A stretch of DNA of 50,375 bases from an uncultured Peptococcaceae bacterium (GTDB lineage: Bacteria > Bacillota > Peptococcia > Peptococcales > Peptococcaceae), in NCBI GenBank assembly GCA_937976375.1, contig CALJRU010000072.1, forward strand, positions 1 to 50,375, in the 5' to 3' direction. The position numbers and the translations under genes were made by a program. Position 1 is the first letter of the stretch. The number at the start of each line of letters is the position of its first letter. Below the pieces are notes generated by a model. The model worked only from the letters and a program-made list of their open reading frames with translations, had not been told where the DNA came from and made no database searches. Positions 26,108 through 34,937 of the stretch are shown here, in pieces.

Positions 26108-27502
26108 TTATTCCCCCTTAAAGAAGAAATGATCAGGATTGAACATGTAATTTGGATCGAATGCTTCTTTGACACGACGGATGACTTCCATGCCGGCTTC
26201 GCCAAATTGATCTTCCATGAAACGTGCTTTGGCAATGCCGATACCATGTTCGCCGCTCAAGGTGCCGCCCATTTCCAATGCTGCTGCGAAGATTTCATCA
26301 ACAGCAAGACGAACGCGTTTCATTTCTTCTTCATCGCGTGCATCGGTCAAAATGGTTGGATGCAGGTTGCCGTCGCCAGCATGACCAAAGGTACCGATCT
26401 GAAGGTTGTATTTTTCAGCGATTTCTTCAAAACGAACGAGCATATCTGGAATACGGCTTCTTGGCACGGTAGCGTCTTCGAGAACGGTGGTTGGTTTTAC
26501 GCGTGCGAGTGCAGGCAGTGCAGCACGACGTGCAGTCATCAGGTCGTCAGCTTCCTTAGCATCTTTTGCGAGCTTGATTTCGCGGCAGCCATTCTTCTTG
26601 CACTGTTCAACAACCTTCTGTGCTTCCAGTTCTACTTCGGCTTCAACGTTGCCGTCAACCTGCATCAGCAGCATAACTTTTGCATCGGTAGGCAGGCCAA
26701 TGTGAATGTATTCTTCAACAACCTGCAGAGTCACTTGGTCAAGAAGTTCCATGGTTGCAGGAACAACCTTGTTTGCAATAATGCCACTGATGGCATAACC
26801 AGCATCCTTCAACGCATCAAAGGTTGCAGTCATGGTCTTGGAGAACTGTGGCTTAGCGATCAGCTTAACAAGGATTTCGGTGATGATACCGAGGGTACCT
26901 TCTGCACCACAGACAAGCTTGGTCAGATCATAGCCAGCAACATTCTTTACGCTCTTGCCGCCAAAGGTAACAACTTCACCGTTTGCAAGCACCATGCGTA
27001 CACCCATGACATAGTCTTTGGTAACGCCATATTTCAGGCCGCGGAGACCGCCGGAAGATTCGCTGACAGAACCACCCATGGTGGCAGTTTTAACAGTACC
27101 TGGATCTGGTGGGTACATGAGGCCGTAAGGACTTACAGCATCGTTGAGGGTATTGATAACAACGCCAGGCTGTACGGTTGCGGTAAGATTTTCTGGATCC
27201 ACTTCAACGATCTTGTTCATGCGGGTTGTAACAAGAACGATCCCTTTGCGCAGAGGAATGGTACCACCGGAAAGGTTGGTGCCGGAACCACGGGTATAGA
27301 TATGGAGTCCTTCTTCTTTTGCAAGCTTAACAATGGCAACAACTTCTTCTTCGCTTTCAGGCATAACAACCACTTCTGGCAGAACCTGAGGCTGATCTGG
27401 GGTGCCATCATAAGAATAAGTCAGCAAGTCCCCTGCATCGGTAAGAACGTATTCGTCCCCAACGATGGTCTTGAGTGTTTCCACTACTTTTTTGTCTAAC
27501 AT
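26108..27502 (-). CDS. glcD: FAD-linked 2-hydroxyacid dehydrogenase (GlcD-like)
   Basis: This 464-residue protein of the vanillyl-alcohol-oxidase/PCMH FAD family oxidises glycolate, D-lactate or a related 2-hydroxyacid. It has the FAD-binding RGSGTNLSGGTIP and PPDPGTVKTATMGGSV segments, GAEGTLGIITE, and the C-terminal metal/substrate motifs GHAGDGNLHP and GTLSGEHGIGIAK. In anaerobes such pairs often serve lactate use, sometimes with an electron-transfer flavoprotein, but no etfAB is adjacent. TAGGAGGAAG precedes the ATG. It follows rluB by 10 bases. Confidence 0.93.
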   Translation of the reverse strand: MLDKKVVETLKTIVGDEYVLTDAGDLLTYSYDGTPDQPQVLPEVVVMPESEEEVVAIVKLAKEEGLHIYTRGSGTNLSGGTIPLRKGIVLVTTRMNKIVEVDPENLTATVQPGVVINTLNDAVSPYGLMYPPDPGTVKTATMGGSVSESSGGLRGLKYGVTKDYVMGVRMVLANGEVVTFGGKSVKNVAGYDLTKLVCGAEGTLGIITEILVKLIAKPQFSKTMTATFDALKDAGYAISGIIANKVVPATMELLDQVTLQVVEEYIHIGLPTDAKVMLLMQVDGNVEAEVELEAQKVVEQCKKNGCREIKLAKDAKEADDLMTARRAALPALARVKPTTVLEDATVPRSRIPDMLVRFEEIAEKYNLQIGTFGHAGDGNLHPTILTDARDEEEMKRVRLAVDEIFAAALEMGGTLSGEHGIGIAKARFMEDQFGEAGMEVIRRVKEAFDPNYMFNPDHFFFKGE

Positions 27503-27512
27503 TTTCTTCCTC

Positions 27513-28268
27513 CTAAATACGTTTATTTAGATAATCACTTCTGGAAAGCTGAACACGATCGAAAAGGCGTCCCAACTCGGCATCCGTCAGTGGGCGATAT
27601 TGGCCAAGGTCCACATGTGATAATGTAATTTGATCGATCGCAACGCGTCTCAATTTCAGGCAAGGAAAACCTACCGCATCCAACATGCGTCGAACCTGAC
27701 GTTTTTTTCCTTCGTGAATGATCAATTCCACAACAGAATTCTTCCCTTGCTTCTTTAAAAAGCGTGCTTTTGCAGGTGCTGTCTTTCCTGTGTCGAGCTC
27801 AACTCCATCAGAAAGTGTTTGTAAAGCTTTTGGAGTAATAACCCCTTCCACCGTTGCAATATATGTCTTTTTGATATTATATTTTGGATGTGTCAGCCGA
27901 TAAGCCAGTTCACCATGATTGGTCAAGATTAAGAGTCCTTCTGTGTCCATGTCCAGTCTGCCAACTGGCAAAACGTGGCCGCGAAGTTCCGGACAGCAGT
28001 CAAAAATGGTTGGGCGGTTCTGAGGATCGGTGGTGGTCGTCAGATAGCCGGTTGGTTTATTGAACATGTAGAACATAAACTCATCCTGCACTGCGATATT
28101 CTTGCCATCAACAGCAACCACATCAGTCTCAGGGTCCACTTTCGTGCCAAGTTCACGGACCGTCACACCATTAACGGTCACACGGCCTTGTGAAATCATG
28201 GTTTCACTCTGGCGTCGAGATGCAACACCACAATCAGCCATATATTTTTGCAATCGAATTTGGGTCAT
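27513..28268 (-). CDS. rluB: 23S rRNA pseudouridine synthase, RluB/RsuA family
   Basis: A 251-residue enzyme isomerising a uridine of ribosomal RNA. It has an N-terminal S4 RNA-binding domain (RLQKYMADCGVASRR ... RVTVNGV) and the catalytic aspartate in GRLDMDTEGLLILTN, then KTYIATVEG and GKKRQVRRML. ATG at 28268 follows AAGGAGG by 6 bases; a start at 28289 would precede that site and is rejected. A TATAAT -10 hexamer at 28288-28293 suggests a promoter right upstream with a very short leader. Confidence 0.92.
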   Translation of the reverse strand: MTQIRLQKYMADCGVASRRQSETMISQGRVTVNGVTVRELGTKVDPETDVVAVDGKNIAVQDEFMFYMFNKPTGYLTTTTDPQNRPTIFDCCPELRGHVLPVGRLDMDTEGLLILTNHGELAYRLTHPKYNIKKTYIATVEGVITPKALQTLSDGVELDTGKTAPAKARFLKKQGKNSVVELIIHEGKKRQVRRMLDAVGFPCLKLRRVAIDQITLSHVDLGQYRPLTDAELGRLFDRVQLSRSDYLNKRI

Positions 28269-28368
28269 CTTTTTCCTCCTTTTAGACATTATACGCCAAA
28301 TTTTTAGTTACGAATAGTAATTTCATTTCATTTTGAAAAAATCTTATGATTATTTTTAAAAGGTATTT

Positions 28369-29721
28369 TTATTGACGCGCTGCCAGCTGTTCCTCAATCC
28401 ATGGCAAAAGCAGCCCGCGATCGTTCATTTCTGGCTGTTTCAGCACCAGCATCAATGCCTCGTTGAGCATCTGACCAATGGCACGTCCTCGAAGCCCCAG
28501 CTGCTTCATTTCTTCTCCGCCCACGGCAAGATTTTTCACGCTGACACAGTCACCGCGCGCCACCACCTCATCAATCACATCAGAAATCTGTTTAAACAGC
28601 GCAACGATTTCTTCGCGCTTATTGCCCAGATCGTGAGCAATCAAGTCAGCAATCTTCACTTGCACCAGCCGCCGGGTTTGAACCTCACCCAGCTTCGCCA
28701 GGGACTGCCGCACATTGACAGGGTCTGGCAGCAGAATGTCATTGTGATGCGCAATAAGCTCCACCACATCTTTCCGCGTATTATTGTCATACTTTAGATC
28801 ACGAAGCACCTTGTTGGCAATTTTCGCGCTCTCCGCGGCGTGATCGTCAAAGCGATCGTAGGGCACGGTGGCATCTTTGTCCCAGACAAAGGGTTTTCCA
28901 ATATCATGCAAAAGCATGGTCAAGCGCAAAACAAGTTCTGGCTCGATGATGCCTACAGACAGCAGAGAATGTTCAAACACATCCAGAAAATGATGGCCGC
29001 CGCGCTGGGCAAAGCCTACGGTGTGGCACATGACTGGAATGATGTACGGATACATCCCCAAAGAATACAGATCTTCCAACCCTCTGGCCGGATGGTCCGC
29101 CAAAAGGATTTTGTTCAGTTCCACTTGAATGCGTTCTTTAGAAATAAAGCGCAGCAAATAATTGAGCTGGTTGACCGCCTCATAAGTGTCGGGGTCGTAG
29201 TCAAAGTCCAAGGCTGTTGCAAAACGCACCATGCGCAGCATGCGCAGGCCATCTTCGTTGAAACGCTGCAAAGGATCACCCACTGCACGCACCAAACGAT
29301 TCTGCAAATCTTCCTTGCCATTAAAAAGGTCGATCAGGCCACGTTCCGGATGCCAGGCCATGGCATTGATCGTAAAGTCTCTTCGGCTCAAATCCTCTGC
29401 CAACTCACTGGTAAAAGCCACACTTTTAGGATGACGGTGATCGACGTATTCCCCATCAATGCGGAACGTTGTTACTTCGTACGCGCCATCGTCAACAAGA
29501 ATGGTCAAGGTGCCATGCTGGATACCCGTGGGAATCACACGTTTGTCACCAAAGATGTCCAGCATTTCTTCGGCATGTGCCGACGTGCAGATGTCCCAGT
29601 CGCTTGGGCATTTTCCCATCAGCGAATCCCTCACACAGCCGCCAACAATATAGGCCTCATGACCATGCTCTTCCAAACGTTTGATAAGTGCCTTGGCACC
29701 CTGAGGAATTTGAATGTCCAT
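28369..29721 (-). CDS. cca: CCA tRNA nucleotidyltransferase / poly(A) polymerase family, with HD domain
   Basis: This 450-residue class II nucleotidyltransferase adds or repairs the 3' CCA of tRNAs. Its N-terminal head has VGGCVRDSLMGKCPSDWDI, with the metal-binding DxD, and RRDFTINAMAW; RFNEDGLRMLRMVRFA follows in the neck. An HD domain begins at LLHDIGKP (about residue 270) with further metal ligands (HHAAES-like DDHAAES, AHHND), suggesting an associated phosphatase/phosphodiesterase activity. AGGTGAAAAC precedes the ATG. It is the last gene of the DUF445-sbcDC-rluA-cca cluster, 4 bases after rluA. Confidence 0.93.
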   Translation of the reverse strand: MDIQIPQGAKALIKRLEEHGHEAYIVGGCVRDSLMGKCPSDWDICTSAHAEEMLDIFGDKRVIPTGIQHGTLTILVDDGAYEVTTFRIDGEYVDHRHPKSVAFTSELAEDLSRRDFTINAMAWHPERGLIDLFNGKEDLQNRLVRAVGDPLQRFNEDGLRMLRMVRFATALDFDYDPDTYEAVNQLNYLLRFISKERIQVELNKILLADHPARGLEDLYSLGMYPYIIPVMCHTVGFAQRGGHHFLDVFEHSLLSVGIIEPELVLRLTMLLHDIGKPFVWDKDATVPYDRFDDHAAESAKIANKVLRDLKYDNNTRKDVVELIAHHNDILLPDPVNVRQSLAKLGEVQTRRLVQVKIADLIAHDLGNKREEIVALFKQISDVIDEVVARGDCVSVKNLAVGGEEMKQLGLRGRAIGQMLNEALMLVLKQPEMNDRGLLLPWIEEQLAARQ

Positions 29722-29725
29722 GTTT

Positions 29726-30658
29726 TCACCTCGTTTCAGACAAATCCTTCGAAAATTCTTCTATATAAATAGCATCGGGTTCTCGATCGTACCGATGCAT
29801 GGGTAAAAAATGATGCATCATCCGTCCATCGTCCGGATGCTGATAGCTTAAAGCCGCGGCATGCAGCAAGGGCCGTGCAGCGGCAATGGCCGGCCCGCCA
29901 TAACAAACATCGCCAAGGAGCGGATGCCCCTGATGCGCCAGATGCACGCGAATTTGATGCCGGCGCCCGGTGTCAATGCGCACCCAGCAGGCCGTCGCCC
30001 GCAGCGGCTCCACATAAGTCAGCGGTTTTACATAAGTGCTGCATGCCTTGCCGCCTTCCCCGACATAAAACAAAGGGCCAACTGCATGCCGCAGCGCCTC
30101 CGAGGCTTCACAGATGTCACCACTCAGGTGCATCGGTGCCGCAATCCGCCCAAAGGCAAAGCATTGATAGTATTTCTGCGCGCGCTGTCGGCTTAATTGA
30201 CCAGCTGCAAAGCTGTTTTTGGCCAGCAGCACCAGCCCGCTGGTGCCAATATCCAGACGGCTGACAGGATGAAAATTGCACGCGTCGCCGTTTTTTTCCA
30301 AATGGGCCAGCACCGCACCAGCCAAGGAGCCGCGTTCACCACGGCGCCGCGGGAACATGGTCACGCCCGGCGGCTTGTCGACGACGAGCAGCATGTCGTC
30401 TTCGTACACTATCGCCAGCGGACGCTCTTCGTGAATGATGTCGCTTTCTTCCTGAGAAGGCGCCATGGCCAGAGAAATATCGTCACCTGCCTGCACCACA
30501 TAGCGCACGGTGCGCCGTTCTCCATTGACCATGATCCCCTGCGGATGGGCTTTGCAGCGTTTCATGAGCCGCTTGGACACCTTCATGCGCCGGGCGATGA
30601 CCTCCCGCAGCAGACGTCCTGCATCCTCTGCCTGAGCTGTGTAATGAATCCGCTTCAT
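29726..30658 (-). CDS. RluA-family pseudouridine synthase
   Basis: A 310-residue pseudouridine synthase with an S4-like N-terminal part (MKVSKRLMKRCK ... GIMVNGERRTVRY), VVDKPPGVTMFP, the catalytic aspartate in HPVSRLDIGTSGLVLLAKN, and GRRHQIRVHLAHQGHPLLGD near the end. It could act on 23S rRNA or tRNA; the exact site cannot be told. The ATG overlaps the sbcC stop by 4 bases (ATGA). Higher G+C at third positions than in the genes to its left marks the start of the GC-richer part of the window. Confidence 0.92.
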   Translation of the reverse strand: MKRIHYTAQAEDAGRLLREVIARRMKVSKRLMKRCKAHPQGIMVNGERRTVRYVVQAGDDISLAMAPSQEESDIIHEERPLAIVYEDDMLLVVDKPPGVTMFPRRRGERGSLAGAVLAHLEKNGDACNFHPVSRLDIGTSGLVLLAKNSFAAGQLSRQRAQKYYQCFAFGRIAAPMHLSGDICEASEALRHAVGPLFYVGEGGKACSTYVKPLTYVEPLRATACWVRIDTGRRHQIRVHLAHQGHPLLGDVCYGGPAIAAARPLLHAAALSYQHPDDGRMMHHFLPMHRYDREPDAIYIEEFSKDLSETR

Positions 30659-33600
30659 TCCCGCACCTCAAAATGGGCCTGACTGCCGCCGGAACCGCCG
30701 CTGACCACAAGATGCGCCGGAATGCGTTCTTTCAGCTCGGCAACATGAGAAATGACGCCGACCAAACGCCCGCTGTCCTGCAGACTGATCAAGGTTTCAA
30801 CGGTATCGTCCAACGATTCTTCGTCCAAGGTGCCAAAGCCTTCATCGATGAAGATGGTGGACAATTCCACACCGCCGCTTTCACTGGAAACCACATCGGC
30901 CAGTCCCAGCGCCAAAGACAGCGAAGCCTTGAAGCTTTCCCCGCCCGAAAGGGTGGAGACATCGCGTGCACGTCCTGTGTACTGATCCATCACGTCCAAA
31001 TCCAAGCCAGCCTGCTTGCGCGCATCATGCACCGTGTCTTTGCGCCGGAAGGCATAACGGCCATGGGTCATGCGCGCCAAGCGCACATTGGCGTGGGCGA
31101 GCATCTGTTCAAAATAATACGCCTGAGCAAAGGTTTCCAGCTTCATGTTGAAGCGGTTTTTCCCGTCGAGAACGTCTCGCAGTTTTCCAATGAGCGCATA
31201 GCGGGCTTCCAGCGCCTGAAAATCCTCGTACAGCGTGCGAATGCCTGCAATCAGCTTGGCGTTGGATGCATAACGGGAATGATGGGCAGCCAGAGCATCT
31301 TTTGCGGCACTCAGCTGCTGTGCCATGTCCTGGCAATGTTTCTCACTGGCTGTGAGGTCATGCAGGCGGCAGTCCTCCTGCAGACGCTCGGTGAGATCCT
31401 CATACAGGGTCTTTTCTCGTGTCAGGTTTTGTGCATAGCTGTCCAGCTGCTGCTGCAAGACGCCCATGCCAGCAATGTCTGCCTTGGCCGCGGCATAATC
31501 GTCCTGCGACGCAAAAGCGGCTTGCCAAGCCTGTGCAAAGGCGGCAGCGTCAGCCGCAAGCTGTGCCGTCAGTTCGTCCAGCCGCTGCTGCGCCTGTTTG
31601 GCGGCTTCTTCCGCCTGCACCTGCGCCATCTGCGCACGCTGATAACGCGCGGCTGCCTGTTCGGCCTGCGCAGCGGCACACTGCTGCGTGCGCTCAATCC
31701 TGGCAACTTCTGCTTCCAGTGCCTTGGGGTTCACATACGCAGAAAAACCGAAGGCCTGTTCTTTCTCCTCAACGGCGCGCTGACGGCTCTCACACAAAGC
31801 CTGCCAATGGCTTTGGGCGGCAATGAGGGTGGTTTGCTCGTCTTTTTGCTTGTCCAGCGTCACCTTTAGCGCGTTGTGCCGCTGTTCCACGTCGTTCAGC
31901 TGTGCGAGCTTGTCGGTGAGGGTTTGCAGCTGCGTCTGCATCTCTTTGAGCTGCGTATTGTGAGCAATGCCAGAGGCCCGCAGCGATGCTGCAAAGTCCT
32001 TGATCGTTTCTGCCTGCTCCAGCGCCGGCACTTCTGCCTGAAGATCCGCCCAAAGCTCTGCCAGGCGCGCATCCTGCGCCTTCAGTGCTGCCTGCGCCGA
32101 CGCTTTTTGCTGCTGCGCTTCGTCACGCTGGGCGAGGCAGGCTTCTTCTTCATCCTGCCCTGCTGTGGCACAGGCTGGGTTTGGGTGGTGCACAGCGCCG
32201 CAGACTGGGCAAGGCTCGCCCTCATTCAGCGCCTGGGCCAGCGTGGCGGCAAGCTGCCGTCGATTGTGTGCGCGCGCCGCCTGCAGCCGTTCTTCGGCCT
32301 GGGCAAACGCGGCCTCTGCCTGTTGAGCCTCACTTTTCAGCACAGCACGCTGCGCCTGCGCCTTGAGGTATTTGTCCGCCAGGTTATAATGACGGCGTTC
32401 CTGTTCCAGCTGATGGCTTCTTGTTTCGCAGTCCATCTGCAAACGATGGTGGGCTTCCTGCGTCTGCGTCTTTTCCTGCACCTTGCTTTCGAGGGCGGCC
32501 ACCTCCTGAACCGTCTTGCTCAGCGACTGTTCAAGAGCCGCACACGCCGCCTTCGCCTGCGCGTGTTGTTCACGGGCTTCGGCCAGTGCAGCGCGCTCAG
32601 CCACATAATCTTTCATTTTTTCCAGTTGAGCGGTCAGAGCAGGCAGCTGTTGAAACTGCTGATCGGCGGCCAATTTTTCCTGCTCGGCTTTTTCCTGGGC
32701 CGTCTTGGCTTGGGCCAGAGCGGCTGCCGTTTCGTCCTGACGCTTGGCCGCAGTCGTCAGGACACGCACCTGCGCCTGCTTGGCGAGGTCGGTCTCCTGG
32801 GCGCGTTTTTCCTGATCGAGGATGCTGCGCGCGCAATCTGCCGCAGACACACGCGCCGCCACTGCATCCATGGCCGGTTTCTGCGCCTGAAGGCGCTGCA
32901 GAGCCTGCTGTGCCTGCTGCCATTTTTCAACGTCGGCGTTGTGCTGTTTTTCCTGATTCAACCGCTGCACAGCGGCCTGATAGCGCGCCGTGCCATCGTC
33001 AACAGCCTGCTCCAGGCCTTTGCTTTGCGCCGCGTCACTTGCCAGCAGCGCTTCCATGTCGTTCAGCGTCCGCTCAGACGGCTGATCGCCGGCGTCGAAA
33101 GGCTCAGAAAAACGCAGCATGGCAGCCTGAGAGCGGTACGATGTCTTGATGTCGTTGTAAGCGCCGGTCATGTCCGTCACGCGGCTCTTGACTTTTTGCA
33201 GCGCCAAATCGTAAATGCTCGTGTCAAAAATATGTCTGAGCAGCTCCATCTTGTCCTTCGTGGTTGATGCCAGAAATTCCTGAAACGCCCCCTGCGGCAG
33301 CATGACGATTTTCTGAAATTGCTCGTCGTCCAGGCCAACCAGCTCGGTGATTTTTCGGTCCACCTCGCTGATCTTGCTCAAAGGCAGAAAAGCATCGTGT
33401 CCCACGCATTCAAGCACCGCTTCCTGACCGATTTCACGGGTGCCGTCGCCGCGCTTTTTGGCCACGCGCTGCTTCGGCTGGCGATGAATCTTGTAGGTCT
33501 TTCCGCCAATGTCAAAGGTAAAGTCCACATAGGTCACGGTGTCGTCGCCTGGTTTCAAAAAGTCGCAGCGCAAACTGCTGGGGTCCATGCCGCGCTTGCT

Positions 33601-33768
33601 CAATGTGCCATAAAGCGCATAAAGAATGGCTTCAAAGAGGGTGGTTTTGCCGGAGCCTGTCGGCCCGGTGATGACAAACAGGCGCTGTGTGCCCAGGGCG
33701 TCAAAGCGCAGGGTGGTGGTCCCAGCGTAAGGCCCAAAAGCAGATATTGTCAGCTCAATCGGTCTCAT
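30655..33768 (-). CDS. sbcC: Exonuclease SbcC, SMC-like ATPase subunit
   Basis: This 1037-residue Rad50-like subunit of the SbcCD nuclease opens and cleaves hairpins and blocked DNA ends. It has Walker A GPTGSGKTT (residues 35-43), Q-loop PQGAFQEFLA, long Ala/Gln-rich coiled coils, and a zinc hook CPVC at about residue 520, the exact middle of the protein. The C-terminal signature is LSGGESFKASLSLALGLADV, and Walker B is FIDEGFGTLDEESL. It follows sbcD with a 4-base overlap. AAGGAGG precedes the ATG. The coiled-coil arms are extremely rich in alanine and glutamine. Confidence 0.96.
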   Translation of the reverse strand: MRPIELTISAFGPYAGTTTLRFDALGTQRLFVITGPTGSGKTTLFEAILYALYGTLSKRGMDPSSLRCDFLKPGDDTVTYVDFTFDIGGKTYKIHRQPKQRVAKKRGDGTREIGQEAVLECVGHDAFLPLSKISEVDRKITELVGLDDEQFQKIVMLPQGAFQEFLASTTKDKMELLRHIFDTSIYDLALQKVKSRVTDMTGAYNDIKTSYRSQAAMLRFSEPFDAGDQPSERTLNDMEALLASDAAQSKGLEQAVDDGTARYQAAVQRLNQEKQHNADVEKWQQAQQALQRLQAQKPAMDAVAARVSAADCARSILDQEKRAQETDLAKQAQVRVLTTAAKRQDETAAALAQAKTAQEKAEQEKLAADQQFQQLPALTAQLEKMKDYVAERAALAEAREQHAQAKAACAALEQSLSKTVQEVAALESKVQEKTQTQEAHHRLQMDCETRSHQLEQERRHYNLADKYLKAQAQRAVLKSEAQQAEAAFAQAEERLQAARAHNRRQLAATLAQALNEGEPCPVCGAVHHPNPACATAGQDEEEACLAQRDEAQQQKASAQAALKAQDARLAELWADLQAEVPALEQAETIKDFAASLRASGIAHNTQLKEMQTQLQTLTDKLAQLNDVEQRHNALKVTLDKQKDEQTTLIAAQSHWQALCESRQRAVEEKEQAFGFSAYVNPKALEAEVARIERTQQCAAAQAEQAAARYQRAQMAQVQAEEAAKQAQQRLDELTAQLAADAAAFAQAWQAAFASQDDYAAAKADIAGMGVLQQQLDSYAQNLTREKTLYEDLTERLQEDCRLHDLTASEKHCQDMAQQLSAAKDALAAHHSRYASNAKLIAGIRTLYEDFQALEARYALIGKLRDVLDGKNRFNMKLETFAQAYYFEQMLAHANVRLARMTHGRYAFRRKDTVHDARKQAGLDLDVMDQYTGRARDVSTLSGGESFKASLSLALGLADVVSSESGGVELSTIFIDEGFGTLDEESLDDTVETLISLQDSGRLVGVISHVAELKERIPAHLVVSGGSGGSQAHFEVRE

Positions 33769-34922
33769 AATGCCTCCTTCTGCACATCGTCAAAAATATC
33801 TTTCATCAGCGCGCACATCTCTGGTGATGCCGCCTCCTCGGTCACCTGCTCGTAAAAAGCTGCAAACATGTCCAAAGGCGAGCGTTTTTTCGCAGACGCA
33901 GCAGCCTGTGGCAGCATTTGCTCTGCTGCCGCCGTCTGTACCATTTTGCGCTCCATCAGCATGATGTTTGGATAGCACTGTTTGAGCCGCTGCATAGGCT
34001 CGAGCAGGGCGCCGCTGTCTTCCAGCACGACGCGGAGGTAATCGTTCTGATAGGCGGCCATCTCCTCCGGCACCTGCAGAAGCGTCTCCAACTCGCCGCT
34101 GATGGTGCGCAGCTGACGCGGTGCCGTCAGCGGCAGCGCGTCAATCTCCACCTGTCCCTGTGCATCGAGGGTCACGGCCAGCATGACTTTCTGCTGCTTT
34201 TCTTCCGAGAAAGAATACTGCATCAGGCTGCCTGCGTAGCGAATGTGCGCACTGCCTGCGCGCTGCGCCTGATGAAGATGGCCCAGAGCCACATAGTCGA
34301 ACCCTGCCAGCGAATCGCTCTGCCAGAATTCTGTGCCGCCGATGGACAGTTCCCGCTCCGAATCACAGGTTTCAAGCGGTGCATCGCCAGTGACCACACC
34401 GTGGGCCACCAGCACATGGCGCGCCGCTGGATCCAGCTCAGTGTGGCTCAAGATCCAATCCATGGCCTCGGGATAAGCCAGCTCTGCCGTTTCCGGCACC
34501 AGCGCGTGGAGCACCGCCAAATCGGCATAGGCCATGAGGTACACATCCACAGGCCCCGCTGCATCCTCAAAGCGCACCTTGGGAATCGGCCAGGTAAAAT
34601 TCCCCACAAGGTGCAGTCCTGCTTTGGCCTGTATGGCATTGGCAAAGCCGAGGCGCTCGCCGCCGTCATGGTTGCCGCCGATGGCCAAAATAGGCACCCC
34701 TTGTTCCAGCACCACACGGGAGACAAAATCATCGAACAGCGTCACCGCTTCCACCGGCGGGTTGCGGCGGTCATAAATGTCCCCCGCCAAAATCAGCGCG
34801 TCTGCCTGGTCGGACGCCATGCGCGCGACGATTTGATCCAGAATCACGCGCTGATCATCGATCATGGAATAACCATTGACTTTTTTCCCGATGTGCAAAT
34901 CGGCCAAATGGAAGAATTTCAT
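33765..34922 (-). CDS. sbcD: Exonuclease SbcD, Mre11-like nuclease subunit
   Basis: A 385-residue metallophosphoesterase nuclease that partners SbcC. The metal-binding motifs are in order: HLADLHIGK, LAGDIYDR, AIGGNHDGG, AHGVV and GHLHQAQ. The C-terminal third would carry the capping and SbcC-binding regions. ATG at 34922 follows AAAGGAG by 5 bases; the in-frame TTG at 34937 is not favoured. It lies 15 bases after the DUF445 gene. Confidence 0.95.
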   Translation of the reverse strand: MKFFHLADLHIGKKVNGYSMIDDQRVILDQIVARMASDQADALILAGDIYDRRNPPVEAVTLFDDFVSRVVLEQGVPILAIGGNHDGGERLGFANAIQAKAGLHLVGNFTWPIPKVRFEDAAGPVDVYLMAYADLAVLHALVPETAELAYPEAMDWILSHTELDPAARHVLVAHGVVTGDAPLETCDSERELSIGGTEFWQSDSLAGFDYVALGHLHQAQRAGSAHIRYAGSLMQYSFSEEKQQKVMLAVTLDAQGQVEIDALPLTAPRQLRTISGELETLLQVPEEMAAYQNDYLRVVLEDSGALLEPMQRLKQCYPNIMLMERKMVQTAAAEQMLPQAAASAKKRSPLDMFAAFYEQVTEEAASPEMCALMKDIFDDVQKEAL

Positions 34923-34937
34923 ACAAACTCCTTTCAA

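Noticed and set aside
25757..27499. Plus-strand open frame of 580 codons opposite glcF/glcD
   Set aside because: The minus strand encodes two clear enzymes with intact motifs; the plus frame has a Cys/Phe/His/Asn-rich shadow composition.
31876..33267. Plus-strand open frame of 463 codons inside sbcC
   Set aside because: It is Leu/Arg/Cys-rich shadow of the Ala/Gln/Glu coiled coil of SbcC on the minus strand.
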